NCBI RefSeq assembly: GCF_963678635.1
Contig: NC_087071.1
Location: 45,061,095 to 45,125,094 of the forward strand
DNA from: Symsagittifera roscoffensis
Lineage: Eukaryota; Xenacoelomorpha; Acoela; Convolutidae
DNA length: 64,000 nucleotides
Reading direction: 5' to 3'
The notes under the pieces were generated by a model. The model searched no databases and had not been told where the DNA came from. It saw nothing but the letters and a program-made list of their open reading frames with translations. Numbering within the stretch: the stretch's first letter is position 1; every line of letters starts with the position of its first letter. The position numbers and the translations under genes are program-made. Shown here in pieces: positions 11,641 to 25,508 of the stretch.

Positions 11641-14523
11641 AACACACAAAACATGACTTACAAAAAATTTTGGCATGGTTTATAATAGATTATTTCACAC
11701 ATAATATAGACTTAATTTCACAAGCAAGAAAAAATTTCAGACCTCAAAATCCAAACGATGATACTGCCATCACAGAACAGTCAGACTACGTTTGGGACCC
11801 TTAATGGTCTCATCATGCATTTATAAATATCCCACAATCAATCTCAAGTCAAGCAATAAGTACAATATCTTATCAAAGAGATTATGTGAGAGTAGTACTA
11901 CTGACCATTGATGCAACACCATTAAACTACAATACAATTTTACCTGATACGCGAAATAACAGTTTAAATTCGACCGTCATACACAATGAAAACCTTAATG
12001 GAACTAGGAATCTTACACAACAAGATATCCAAACACCATCACACTTCATAAATGAAGAAATCGTCCAAACAACAACAAATACACAACAAAGTATTTCACC
12101 GATGCGTCCAAGTTTAACAACACCAAAAAATACAAACACTTCATTAGCACAAGCAACCTTACAATCAACCGTTAAACCTTCGGTTGCCCCATAATATTCA
12201 GATATGGATTATCAAACATATAGACCTATGACAGTACCGTCAAAAACACGAAGAACGTTCACAAGAAACACTTTTGCAGAACACAATTATAATTACGCAC
12301 ATTCGTCAAGAACAAATTATCCCCCACGAAAAACTAATAATAATCATGTAAGATCTCAATATTGGGATAACCCAATGACAACAACCAACTCAGTAAATTT
12401 TCAAACTAATTCACATCCTCCACAGGATCGTAGTGAAAATTACCCATTTTTTCAACAAAATAAAAATAAAAAGCAAGCACCTCATCATACGGATTACTTA
12501 TCATCTGATGATGATTATTTACAACCAGATATTTTTGCACCGTATAGTCAAGAATATCGCGGACAAGGAGTGCAAAAACCTTATACATATAAAAGAATTT
12601 TTTCTCTAAATCCAACAGATACACAAAATCAACAACCAACAAATATGCAAAATCCAACTAATACACAATCTTTACAACCAATTCAACCACAAAACCCAAT
12701 GATCACACACTCGTATCAACCAACTCAAATGCAAAATGAAATACCACTCCCATATTACCTTCAACAACACGAAATAACAAAAAAGCAACTGTCAAAATTT
12801 TCAAAAATGCCAAATGCCGCAGAATCACTACAAATGACAATGATTCCATACCTTATGGGTGGATCATCAATAACATCAAATACACCACTAATGGTATTCA
12901 CAGGAACAGACCCTGAATATTCTGTAGAAGATTATTTAAATGCAGTAACAGCAAATTTAATTTTAAACATAGGACCTGAACCAATTAATACACCACTACG
13001 CCAAAATTGGATACATCGACGCACAGCATTGATACAAACAACCTTAGATGGCGCAGCCCAAAAATGGTTTTCAGTATTACCTATAGAAATAAAATCAAAT
13101 TGGAAAAGATTTACACAAGAATTTTCAAAAATGTTTGACTCCGAAAGAAATAAACAACACCAAAGAGTTTTATGTAATGAAATTCGCAGATTACCAAACG
13201 AAACTATCAAACAATTAGCAGTACGTATCGAAACACTAGTTCGAAAAGCATATTCATTAAATACACATGACTATAAAAACACAAAAATGACAGAAATTTT
13301 AATGATGACCTTAACACCTCAATTAAGGAAAACAGCAATAAAAAAGAGAGCATCTCATCCTTCCTCAATTCGAGAGCCCGATTTAGATTTTCGAAATCTA
13401 GTAGACAAACTAGAGCAAGCAGAAATCACAATGAAACTTGAAGAAACAGAAAATCTGAATTTACAGTATGTTAATCGAATCGAAACAAACACTACAAATA
13501 TCAATGACAGATACAGACCTCGTTGAAAAAATCACTGAAATACTAAATATTTTTGAAAAACACCCAAATTTTAAAGGCAAACCATCTTTCAAAAAATGTT
13601 GTAATTATTGCCGACGATACGGACATAGTATTTCTGAATGTAGACAAAAACAACAAGATAACCAGAACAAACCTCAAAAGTATAAAGAACCAAATAAATC
13701 ATTCTATCAATATATGAAGAAAGATCAAAATCTACCAAACAAAAATGTATACAGCAACAACAGTTCAGGAAAACCACTTCCGAACAATACTAATTACACA
13801 AGGAATCAATCACCATATAACTCAAGTTATAGAGGAAGATCACCAGAACGAAGAAATACACAGAATTCTTCACAAAATCATAATAATCGACCAAATAGTC
13901 GACATCACTACTCGAGATCAAATTCAAATACAACACAATTTGTTTCTAGATCCAATTCCCAATCAAACACAAGAAACAAATACTATCCAAACAATCAATC
14001 ACGAAACTCATCATATAACAGAAATGGAAACTATTCAAACAATCGAAATAGAAGTTATTCGAACAATCGAAATCAGAATTACCCGAACAATCGATCAAGA
14101 AATAACTCATATAACAGATCAAACTATCACAGATCAAACGACAATTATCAAAACAGATCACGAAATAATTCACAAAATCGAAATTCAAGTTACAATAATC
14201 GATATAGAAATTATTCTCAATCACCACATAGAAATAATAACAATTATAATAATTCTAAACATCGCTACAGAAGTAGTACACCCAAACATCAAAGACATAT
14301 TAATCAAGTACAATCAAATGAAGAAACAACATCAGACCCCCCAGGTACTGATGACACAGGAAATAACGAACTACAACTAAATCAAATAAACTGTGGATCA
14401 TCAGACACAGAAAGTGATACAGAAAACACTATCTCCATAAATATGATAGCAGTCGAAAACGACTACGAACCTATTATATATGAACAACCTTTTACATCAC
14501 ATATAAATGAAAATCAATTGTAA
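11640..14523 (+). pseudogene. gag region of copy B
   Basis: In order: a low-complexity half rich in Gln, Asn, Pro and Thr (to about 12850); a retrotransposon gag capsid domain (about 12890-13350) with the usual spacing of Trp and Leu residues; a zinc knuckle CX2CX4HX4C near 13600-13640; and an Asn/Arg/Ser/Tyr-rich tail with many NNR and SYN repeats, typical of RNA-binding disordered tails. Gag would form the particle and package the RNA. It is a fossil with a few breaks. Confidence 0.87.
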
Positions 14524-14559
14524 CTTCTTCACAATTATTATATTGAACCCATCAATACT

Positions 14560-17225
14560 ACACAAACGGCACAAGAAGTAAACAAAATCAACACCATAAA
14601 TAAACCCAATGAAAATGACAAAACAAAATGCTTAAATACAAATCATATTTACCAAAATGTACAAAAAGAACAACCCAAAGAAAAAATTTGGACAATACCA
14701 TTTCTTTTAGAAAGTCCAAGAAACAAAGAATTTCAACCACCAGATCTTGAAATTGATTTTTTAATTGATTCAGGAGCAGAATCAAACATAATTAACATTC
14801 CCACATGGAATGAAATCAAAACATTACACCCAAAATTAACGCCTCTTGCAACCTCCAGTAAACTAGCAACAGCACAAGGATCAACATTAGTAAACTATGG
14901 AAAAATTCATTCTTACATTTTTTCAAAGATTAAATAAACAACCACCATTCTTTTCAAAATTTTATCCAATTTATAACCAACAACGGAAACACCTGAAACC
15001 ACTATCAGGAAATATATATAACTTTTCAATAAAACAAGTTCACCAATATGATAAAAATCAAAATAAACAACAACTTTTTATGTCAGACTTTGAATTCAAA
15101 CCTATACATAAGTTTTTCAAAATCACGATTTCATCCATAAAATATTTGAAAAATACGAATTCAGACATCATTTCGTTACATGTATATAACAATACACCGT
15201 ACCAAGTAACATTACCCTTAGGACTTTTAGGATATTGCGAAACAAACGCTACAATATCACCCATACATGAAAAAGCATACCGCGTAAACATTATACTCCA
15301 ATTGTTAGATATTTGTCAATCCACAATTCTTAACGAAGAACTATCCATAAATAATATAATAAGTCATGAAAAAAAAGACAGATTATTTCACAAAAACCCC
15401 ATATTTCAAACCTGCATTCAACATAACCAATTATACAGAAGATCAGCAGAAGTGTTTAACAATGTTTAACTTCCAACATTCACAAATAACACACGACGAA
15501 TTTGATAAGTTAGCCAAACAGCTAATAAAATATTCATCAGTCTATGCAACATCAAAATTTGATGTTGGAAAAATCAGTTCATCACTACACCTCCCGTTAA
15601 AACCTGACGCAGTTTTCAAAAAACAAAGAGCAAGTAAAGTACCAATTCATTTACACGATAAAGTGAATAGATTACTCGATATTTTAGAGCAATACAAAAT
15701 TATTTCACCAGTAAACAAAGAAGAACAACCAAAAAGTAACACATTTATTAACCCTGTTATCATCCTAGCAAAAGGAGAATCACTAAAAATAGTTTTAGAC
15801 GCTAGATATCTCAATTCCCTAATAGACGAATCAAAATGCAATTGGCCTATTGAACCAATACAAGTTATTTTAACAAAAATAAACGGAAAACACTTTACAA
15901 CAGCAGATATGAATAGTGCATACAATCAAATGCCACTAGATGAACAATCACGACGTTTAACACAATTTGTTATTGGAAATCAACAATATGAATTCAACCG
16001 CCTATTCTATGGAATATCCATAGGACCAGCAGCATTTTCAGCTTTTATGAGCAAAATTTTTAGACCACTAATACTTAAGAAAAACGCAATCACCTATTTA
16101 GACGATGTTTTTATGCAATCACAGACAAAAGAAGAAATGTTTACAGTTTTAGAACACTATCACAAAATACTTCAGAACGAAAATCTGAAGGCCGCCCCCG
16201 ATAAATCACACTTCTTTTTAACACGAGTTAAATTTTTAGGACATAATATAGAAAGAAAGACAATCACTCCATTAAAATCATGCATTGATGCTATTCAAAA
16301 ACTTCAACCACCAACAAATAAAAAGAAAATCCAAGAATTCCTTGGAATGTTAAATTTTTTAAGCAAATATGTTTATAAAATGCAATTATATTTAAGACCA
16401 TTCTATAATATCCTCAGACAACAAAATAATTTTGAAGGGAATACAGAACATCAAACACGATTTGAAGAAATTAAAAAACTTTTAACTGAACAAATTTCAA
16501 ACACAATTCCAGATCCAAATCAACCCTTCTATGCAATGTGCGATGCTTCAAATTTTGGCATCGGCGCAGCATTATTACAATCACATAATGGTACAAATAA
16601 AATGAACCTTATATCAGCAAAGTCTCGATTATTCACTCAAGCAGAGCTTCGACTCTCAAATTTAATGAGAGAATGTACAGCTATAATTTATACACTTACA
16701 GAATATGAATTTCTGATACTTGGATCAAAACATCCAACAGTTCTATTCACAGATCACAAACCAATCATTTTTCTCTTTACACAAAAGTCAAACCCAAATC
16801 ACCGAGTTTATTGATTTCAATTAATTGTAATGAAATTTCCAAACTTACATATAGTTTGGACAGCAGGAAAGAATCTTGCATTACCAGATACATTAAGTCG
16901 AAATACACCACCTGAATTACTTACACGAAAAACTACAGTTGAAATACCCAAAAATATAAAATTTTACCTTGCAAAAGACGAAACATCACCCCGACTAGAA
17001 TGCAAATATGCAGTAAAAACTGACATTGAACAATCACAAATAAATAATCTCCAACACTTCCCACTTTACTTAGATTGCCAAAATAACCACTACGAAGTTG
17101 ATCTACTTGGAACATCAACTTTCAAACCAATTCCATACTCACAATGGATACAAAATAACACTCAACAAAAACGAATAAAACACCACTCGCATAAAAAAGA
17201 ACTCTTTCCGTTAATTGAAAAATAA
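14560..17225 (+). pseudogene. pol region of copy B: protease, reverse transcriptase, RNase H
   Basis: The protease signature (IDSGAESN) lies near 14765-14790. RT runs from about 15600 to 16350 with IVLDARYLN, the TADMNSAYNQ block and the YLDD catalytic box near 16100. RNase H follows, with a CDAS motif near 16540 and TDHKPI near 16750. The Ty3-type tether-like end (DTLSRN) lies near 16890. Sequence and gene order are Ty3/gypsy. It is a fossil with a few breaks. Confidence 0.92.
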
Positions 17226-17589
17226 AACTTAACTGATAAAATAAATTTATCAGGACCACAAACAAATGATTCAAAATACACAATAAATCAAGTTTTTGAC
17301 CTCCATGACCCACTTGACACAATTCCCTTATCTAAATTAGAAATTGAAAACATTTTTCTCCCTCCAACAGATAAAATTACAATTAACAGCTTGAAACAAT
17401 ATCAAAAGCTTGACCCAGTAATTAGACAACTAAAAATTATGGCACAAATACAAAACTAAGCCCGTAAAGGCAGATACCACAATTTTAGGAACTAAAACAC
17501 TCCTCCGATATTTTCGAAAATTTAATAATACAACAATTAACGAAAACACAGATTTCTAGAATATCATTTAAACGATTCTACAGTTCCCT

Positions 17590-19133
17590 GTCTCCCTTTA
17601 AGTATGATTCTAATAGCTTTTAACATTTCACATACACAAAACATTAAAGGACACTCTGGATCAGAGAAAACATATTCAAATTTCATACAAAACTTTTATT
17701 TTCCAAATGCACCAATTTGGATAAAAGTACTATGCAATGATTGTATAGTATGTCAACTAAATAAACCTTATCCAAATCAAAAACAAATAGCACAAAAACA
17801 AGATTTTAAAGGACAAAGTTTATATTTTAACCACCGTATATCATTTGATACAAATGGACCAATTTCACCATCCTCTGAAGGAAACTCTTACATTATGGTA
17901 ATTGTTGACGCATTTACACATTATGTAGCACTTAACCCAGTACCACATTGTAACGCTTATTACGCTTACACAACACTTTATGAACACTGGATAGCCAAGT
18001 TCGGATTACCCGAAATTTTAGTTACAGACAACGGTACAGAACTCATAAATAATGAAATCATCACTTTATGTCATTTATATAACGTTAAGCACAAACCACG
18101 TACATCTCATGCACCTTGGACAAACGGCTTAGTCGAAGGTATGAACCGTTCACTACAAGAATATCTTAGATGTATCATCAATGGAAATGATACAAGATAC
18201 ACCGAATGGTCAGCAGATGTAAAATTATTTCCCTTAGCATATAATTCACAAATTACGACAACTCTAGGAATGTCACCATATGAAATGGTTTTTAATCAAA
18301 AGCCACGTAAACCAATTACGTTTACAGCAAACTCTCATAAAAATGCACAAGGTTATTGTCAACCGAATAAAGACTCAATTTGTTATAACCTACCTTTACA
18401 CACACATGATGAAGATCATTTTCATCACCCACAAATCCTTAAATTAGCCTCCGGTACACACACCGAATGGATTTTAAATAGAGATAAAAAACACAATGAA
18501 ATTTACCAAAAAGTAACAAAAAAGTTGTTACAAAGACAAAACATTAACGAACAAATAAACTCACGCTTTACACCAGCCTCCGGTTTAAAAATTGGAACAT
18601 TTGTTTTAATACCTAATTTTAATACTCAAAAAGGAATTTCTAAAAAATTACAACCCCTTCGTAAAGGACCATACCAAATAATCGCCAAACCGACTGACGT
18701 AACATATAAAATCACCGATTCAGACCAAAAAGACATTGTTCAACATCGAAACAATCTATTACCTTATTACCCAAAAGAATACGCACTACGCGAACTAACT
18801 CAATTATATTCTTTCACAGGTTTAAAAGTTATTCAAAATCACCCACATACGGAAAATGAAATAAAAGAACAAAATGACATCCACCTCGAAAAACAAAATA
18901 AAAAATCAACTACAACCAAGAACAATACAAAAAAGCTAGATCAAAATATACCTCAAAAAGAAAGAAAAAATAGAAAAATGACAGAAAAAATTATACCCCA
19001 AGAACAAGTCGAGAAATCAGAACATAGAGAGTCATCACGACTTAGAAATCAACCACGCAAAAACTACAAAACATTCATTCCACAATCTAAAATATTAAAG
19101 AAAGTCGAATGTCAAAAACAGCTTCAATTTTAA
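17590..19133 (+). pseudogene. Integrase region of copy B
   Basis: Shows an N-terminal HHCC-type zinc region (GHSGSEKT ... CNDCIVCQLNKP, 17650-17770) and a catalytic core with FDTNGP, VTDNGTE and the HAPWTNGLVEG block (about 17840-18150). A basic, Lys/Gln-rich C-terminal tail follows. Position after RNase H is the Ty3 order. The longest open stretch is 509 codons. The segment between RNase H and this region is broken. Confidence 0.92.
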
Positions 19134-20370
19134 AATTAATAATCTTTGCACCTCTGAAATATTTTGAACTTTCATTTTTCAAAATAACATGCTGATAAAC
19201 ACGCAGCGATTCTAGTTCATAATTAGCCAATAGGATTCATCCAATCCGTCACCTTCTCTAACTCTAACACAGATCAACTAGACGAACGATATTAAACTCC
19301 AGGCATATCTATAACTATAACTTTCCAACCTCCAGGTCAAAAATAAGCAAACCACTCCAACTTGACAACTAAAATAAATACCACCATAATATCATAACCC
19401 TCCTTTATCTAATAACGCAAAGATCAACAATATTTTCCCAACTCAGACCTCAAAAATCCCCAAACAAAAATGTTAAATTAGCCTAGAGTAAAAGAACGAC
19501 CATATTAAATTAGCCTAAAGTACAAAAATCTCAAAAATACCCCAGATCACTTGACAAATAAAAATAAAGTAAAAGAAGACCTCCCGAACACCATAAAATT
19601 CGCCCCCAACAATTTTTCACAAAACTCAACCCACTTGTCAAAAAACCAATAAATAATTCGACCACACTTGAAAATTGCCCCAAACAACAAAAAATATTCG
19701 ATCAAGAAGCCATTTCTTAAATGCTCTTCTCTCAAACAGTCAACATAATTCTCAACATTTTCATAAACTTTTTAACAATATTTAAACTTTTGTTCATATT
19801 TCTTTTTGATACCTTTGAAGCTTTTGTAATAATCTTAATCATTTTTTGCAATATTTTTTAAATTTTCTATTCCATATTTGAACTATACCTCCAACTTTCA
19901 AAAGCCATTGACCATATCCACAGGTACGAAAACCCAAAACTTATTAAATGATTCGAACCATTTTTAGTAGAACAGATATTTTTTTTACTATTTGTAATTC
20001 TTATAACATTTTTATCATCCCTCATCTTGACAATATGCAAATGTATAAAGAAGGCAGTCATAACATTCGCCTTATCAACAATCCTTTTAATTCTTTTTCT
20101 AGAAGAATACTACAATAAACATAAATTATTTCACTAAAAGAAATCAATAAAAAACCCTCAAAAGTTGCTAACCAACAATCACACAGTCAGTCTTCACCGA
20201 CATCATCCCAAGAAAACCCGACACCACCTACATCTACCCAAAACCCCCAAACATCTACACGAATTTCTTTCCAAGATAACCCATATACCTTTGAAGAACG
20301 ACACGCTCGCTTATCTGAACCACTAGAACCAGTTCAGCGACAGGCACCTCTAAGTGAACCAACATATAAC
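19134..20370 (+). other. Region between integrase and the disordered ORF
   Basis: About 1.2 kb with no recognised domain. The first part is AT-rich without a long frame. From about 20160 the composition becomes Pro/Thr/Ser-coding and runs into the next entry. A spliced env message would need an acceptor somewhere here or upstream, but I cannot point to one. Confidence 0.5.
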
Positions 20371-20907
20371 TTGTACCCAACACTACCACAAGAATTAGGT
20401 AGAATACGGAATTTTAGTCAAAACCAAAATACAGTTGAAATAAATAGACAAATTACACATCCACGACGAAATAGAAATTTTCAAACCCCCCGAGTTCATT
20501 TTGATATACCCCAATCCCCATTACCAAGTACTCCGGAAAACCCAATTAGCATACTACCGGAAACCCCTACGCTTCTTTCACAACGTAGCACCTCAAGTCT
20601 ACCCTCAGATTACTTAGGTTCAACACCAACTTCTGAACAAATACGTGAAAACCCCTTTAAATCCCCAAACCAAACATCACGACTACCATATTGGACAACA
20701 CAATCATTCACACAAGGTAAACCAAATTTAATAAATGACCCAATAGATATTTCTACAGATACAACAACATCATCATCACTACCAGAAACACTATCACTAC
20801 CATCAACACCATCAATAAGCCAGATTTCACCGACACCTTTTCCTTTAAATTTTCCAAATAACCTCGACGCTAGATATCGAGAACAATCATCAACAAATAT
20901 CCCTTAA
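20371..20907 (+). CDS. Disordered Pro/Ser/Thr-rich ORF of copy B (178 codons)
   Basis: Protein very rich in Pro, Ser, Thr and Asn, with no membrane segment or known domain. It lies between integrase and env. It could be part of a longer product that continues toward env, or a separate accessory protein. Function is unknown. Confidence 0.35.
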   Translation: MYPTLPQELGRIRNFSQNQNTVEINRQITHPRRNRNFQTPRVHFDIPQSPLPSTPENPISILPETPTLLSQRSTSSLPSDYLGSTPTSEQIRENPFKSPNQTSRLPYWTTQSFTQGKPNLINDPIDISTDTTTSSSLPETLSLPSTPSISQISPTPFPLNFPNNLDARYREQSSTNIP

Positions 20908-21199
20908 AGATTAGACTGGAACACATTCACAGCACCCACACCATTATTTGGACAACACCCAGAAAATAACCGACTCCACAACTGGGCACTAAATAGACTA
21001 CAATATAGACATGACATTCACGAAGACATTCGTGACCATAACATCCAAATACTCCAACAAAATAGTCTACAATTAAAATTTGAAATCACGGTTAAACTAA
21101 ACAACATTGCTCAACATCCTTACCCATTAAACCCACCAAATATAACAGCTCAATCACTACCACCACCATTCATAACAACTGAAGTAATATATAAATACG

Positions 21200-23549
21200 A
21201 CAGATATACCAAAAAGACAATTGGTTACATAACATTTTATAACCCGTACTCAGGATTATCATATACATGTATATTTTCAAAATATTGATACTCATCCAAT
21301 TCTTTTTTTTAATCATCTCCGATCAGAATATAAATCCTTCTCCCCGCACAGGACCCCAAGACTTATTAGTAACACTTTACGATTGTGAAGAAAATGAACA
21401 AAAAACACTACACAAATATGCAATAAATCAAGTATCACAATGCGAAACGGAACCACAAGCTATAGAAACTACAAATGTAATAGCGACACTATATTCAAAA
21501 GCCCGAGCAACAACAGTCATAGAGTAGAAAATTACAGCAACATTCTCCGAAAAGAAAGTACATTGTTCACAAGTTTCAAACGGAAATAAAAACCGACTTG
21601 ACCACGAATCATTCTACCAAAGTAATATAGAACGACTTCTACATCTAAATCCCGATGATTGTAAAAACGAGCTACTCAGACTAAACATCACAAGAAATAA
21701 AAACACCGACAGAAAACTAGTATATTTTCAAGTCTTTGCCGATTCTGTACATCAAGCAGAACTTGAAAGATATCAAGGACATATAAAACTAGATGAAAAA
21801 TACCCATACAACGGCGCACTCGGAAGATTAACTTATGACACTGGATACCACACATTGGTATAAATAATTCATCAAACTGCAACGCAGACACAAAAAATAA
21901 AGGATATCAAGAAATAATGTTTTTCGATTGGAAAATACAACTCGAAAAAATACAACTCACACGAGATTTATCTGACAACACAATGATCTATCAAGGAAAT
22001 AGACTAACTTGTAAAAACGATCAAGGTTATTGTGACCCTACAACACGGACACAAGCAACAATTTTTTGGTTTCCCGAAGATACTTGTACAACATTTCAAG
22101 TAGCAAAAATACACGCTCGAATGATAAAATTTCACGAAAAATATTTTATACAATCAATTCCATATGAACAAGTCAATCCATCACGAAAACAAAGTACTGA
22201 TTTTCGAAATATTCATAATATAGAAAATAAATTAACACGTTTTCAAATAAATCAAGAAGCAGAAATCGCATGCAAATACAGAAACCCACTTCACAAAACA
22301 CAACATTCTGAAATATTAGTTAAATACGGTAAAGGTTTCGACATGACCACTGGAAAAATAAAATATGACCCCTATGCCACAAGTCATCCTCTTCACGAAG
22401 GAACATCATATATAACAGTTAACTTTCAAAAAAGTAATGGTCAACCTGGTGGACATCTAAAGCCACATGACACTAGAAGCACACGTTTACAAGAACTATC
22501 ACTAATGAATAATTCTTATTTTGGTATTATCCACTATGATATCTACTTAGATATGAAATTAGACTACACGATTAGTCGAATTTTTCAAGAGATGTCACTC
22601 TCCGAATTAGAAACACTTCACCAACTATGCGAATTAGAAAGAACACAAATCCTACAATCACTTGCACTAGCAGTATTAAAAATACCCTACGCAGGATATT
22701 TACTATCAGGAAATAGATCAAATTTTCCAGACTACGAAGGAAACATCTTATGGTTTTATATTTGTACCAAAAAAGTATCACCACTATATGTTTTTGAAGA
22801 TAAAAGATGCTATAAAAGAATCCCTATCTTTTATAAAAAATAAAGTACATTTCGTTGACACACTTTCACGACGAACATATTTCTTGGATACCGCAGTCCC
22901 ATGTGGATCAGAAAATAGCCACAATGTAGTACAACTGAACCCTGATGAAGATAAATATTAGCTTCTTACCCCATACCCCACATTAATGCAATCACTCAAA
23001 AAATTTTCACCCGAAAGCATCAGAGCTATTGCTCGAAACCCAAATATCGATTTACAATCAATTGGAATATATTCAAAATCCGATATCCAACATCACATTA
23101 GAACACAACAATTCCAAGAATTATTAACACAAATGGACACTATACAAAGACAATCAATTGACCAAAACTTACGCAAACTTGCCGAAACAGCAGGATTTGC
23201 AGATATCTATACACAAGATTATAGCGGATATTTTAAAGACATTAAAGACTATATATATCTAAACGGTGAAAAATACCGATCACAAGATATATCACCTATA
23301 AATGTTTTTAGCTTTGTTACACTGAAAAAAGAAATTCTCGACTTTCTAGGATGGCCCTATTACATCTTAGAAAAATTAACTATTTTATACGCAATGTTTA
23401 ACTTCATAGGATTTCTTTTTTCACTTTTAAAAGGAATTTATAACACATGTGCTATACACACACAAGTAAATAGACAAGCAAGTGTAGCACGCATACTATT
23501 TGCAGGATTTTTTGGAATTTTTTCATCATCAATCAACAAAATTCTTTAG
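21200..23549 (+). pseudogene. env: Envelope-like gene of copy B
   Basis: Opens with a hydrophobic signal-like stretch (about 21267-21320: ILILIQFFFLIIS). A Cys-containing ectodomain follows, with a YDC near its N-terminus and repeated well-spaced Cys. A hydrophobic segment near 23380-23440 and a second near 23500-23540 look like membrane anchors. Position after integrase, signal and anchor all fit an Env glycoprotein. The N-terminal YDC pattern recalls glycoproteins of the chuvirus/rhabdovirus-like class captured by other invertebrate retroelements, but that is a weak visual impression. It is a fossil with a few breaks. Confidence 0.62.
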
Positions 23550-23840
23550 ATGCACAAATAAAAGTATATAACACAAAAGTAGCGACAAGACAAAACACGT
23601 ACGACGAAGAACATAATAATATAGAGGTAACGCCTACAGCACCACAGTTACCACCCCTACCACATAACCATCCATTATCCCTAGTCCCACGAAATTTGCG
23701 AAATTTAGCAATAACACATAATCCAAATTTTAGACCATAATCCAAATTCCCACCCAACCAACCTTAATACTCAAATTACAATAATTCCACTTTTTGCTTT
23801 CCCACCACCCGATTTCCCAACTAGTAATATAACATCAGGC

Positions 23841-25508
23841 ATGAATTCAGACACTAATTCAAATATTTCAGTTTTATACTCCATTTCACAACTCAATAAC
23901 CCTAATATAGAAACCCCTGATGAATTTGCAGACTCCGAACCATCTCCATCCAACAATTTTCAAACCAACTCCTCAGTTTTTTCAAAACTCCCTTTTCAAC
24001 CAATCCCATCAAATAACCCACTCCCGTCCATTTCTACACCATCTTATGCTTCACAAGTAACCCCAACCTACTCTTCATTTCACTCAGATTGATCATCCAA
24101 TTCTCCAGATATTCCCCAAATCTCCCAAGAACTCGATAATTTTATCACCCTACAACACCACCTATTACACCCTAACACCCCCACTATAAATCAGATTTCT
24201 TCCACAATAGAATCCTCAAACTCACCTACCCGTACACCCTCTTCAGCTTATACTGCATCATTAGCACAATCATCCACATCCACCGAATCATCAATTAGGA
24301 CTAATAGAGCTTATCGCACTTTTAAGAGAAAATTCCCCAACCATCCATTCCCAACCAAACCAGGAACAGCCCGTGAATATATTAATCATCCACATCACAC
24401 TAACACGAAAGATTTCCTAGCAATCACCTTACCTTCTTTTCCACAATATACTTTAAACACCCCTCATGACACTAACGACACACGTAGTTTTGTAGATGAA
24501 CATGTTTTAATGCCTACACTTCATTGGACATCATATTATCATTTTACTAATCCCCTTTGCCTACCATTATCTAATACTCATAATGATATAGAAAGGAATC
24601 AAGATATGCTATATCGACTCACCACACCACTAACACATAGACAATTTACTTATATAGGATATAAAAAATCACTAAAAACATTCACTGCACCCCGAGCTAA
24701 CGAATTTACGCTAGAATACTACAATCATAATATCATCAGAGCTAATCAAGACCAATTTTTAGATGAAGACCGCTTCGCTAACCCACAACTAACAGAAAAA
24801 TTTTTCATCAAAACACCATATGTATTTACACTCAATATATTTGATCACATCATTTCTGAAGCACTAACCGACATGCAAGCTTACGAAAGTTTTAAAGAAA
24901 AATTTCAATTATTTTCACTAACCTTCCACTTCCTTGCACCACACGAACGCGATTTGCGCTGCTCACATGACATTATGTTACGCACTAAACAAACCCACAC
25001 CTATACATATTATCGCTTCATACAAAATCATTTTGATCTACACACTCCATCAAGACAACCACACCACCGTTTTCAGTTTCTTAACTCTAAATACACTTCG
25101 CCATTTTTTCTAAATTTCACATATTGCATCAAAGATACTAACCTCCACGGCATCCTCCGCAATTATGACCCAATAACACAAATATATATATTTTGTCCCA
25201 TCATGAAGACCTTTAATGCAGAAGAATCCAGACCCTTCCTTATCCCACATGAATTTATCCAACCTATAGAAATCCCTATATTAGAATTCATCCACAATAC
25301 TAAATACAATCACAAAATATATAATCTCATTCAAAACACATCTTATGAGTTTGCAGTTGGCACCGAAGAACTAAAAACTATTAAAGCACTTCAATTGCTT
25401 TGGCCACTGCTTCAAACTAAAAACATAATTCGCATACTAGCAAAATTACTAATAAATTCCGATACGATACACGACATCTTCCCCCACGGTTTTTTCCCCG
25501 ACGACTAA
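23841..25508 (+). pseudogene. Unknown ORF downstream of env in copy B
   Basis: The larger open stretch (24510-25508, 332 codons) encodes a globular-looking, aromatic- and His-rich protein with no signal peptide, membrane segment or motif that I recognise. It is preceded by a Ser/Asn/Pro-rich stretch in the same direction. Codon and base composition match the rest of the element. A gene of this size after env is not part of the standard Ty3 layout. The region has about one break. It could be an accessory protein, a captured host or viral gene, or a displaced structural gene. Confidence 0.5.

Noticed and set aside
13745-14380. A 211-codon frame overlapping the gag tail (and its partner at 2984-3550)
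   Set aside because: It lies in another frame over the Asn/Arg/Ser repeats of gag. The low-complexity DNA stays open in several frames, and similarity between copies only reflects their shared DNA.
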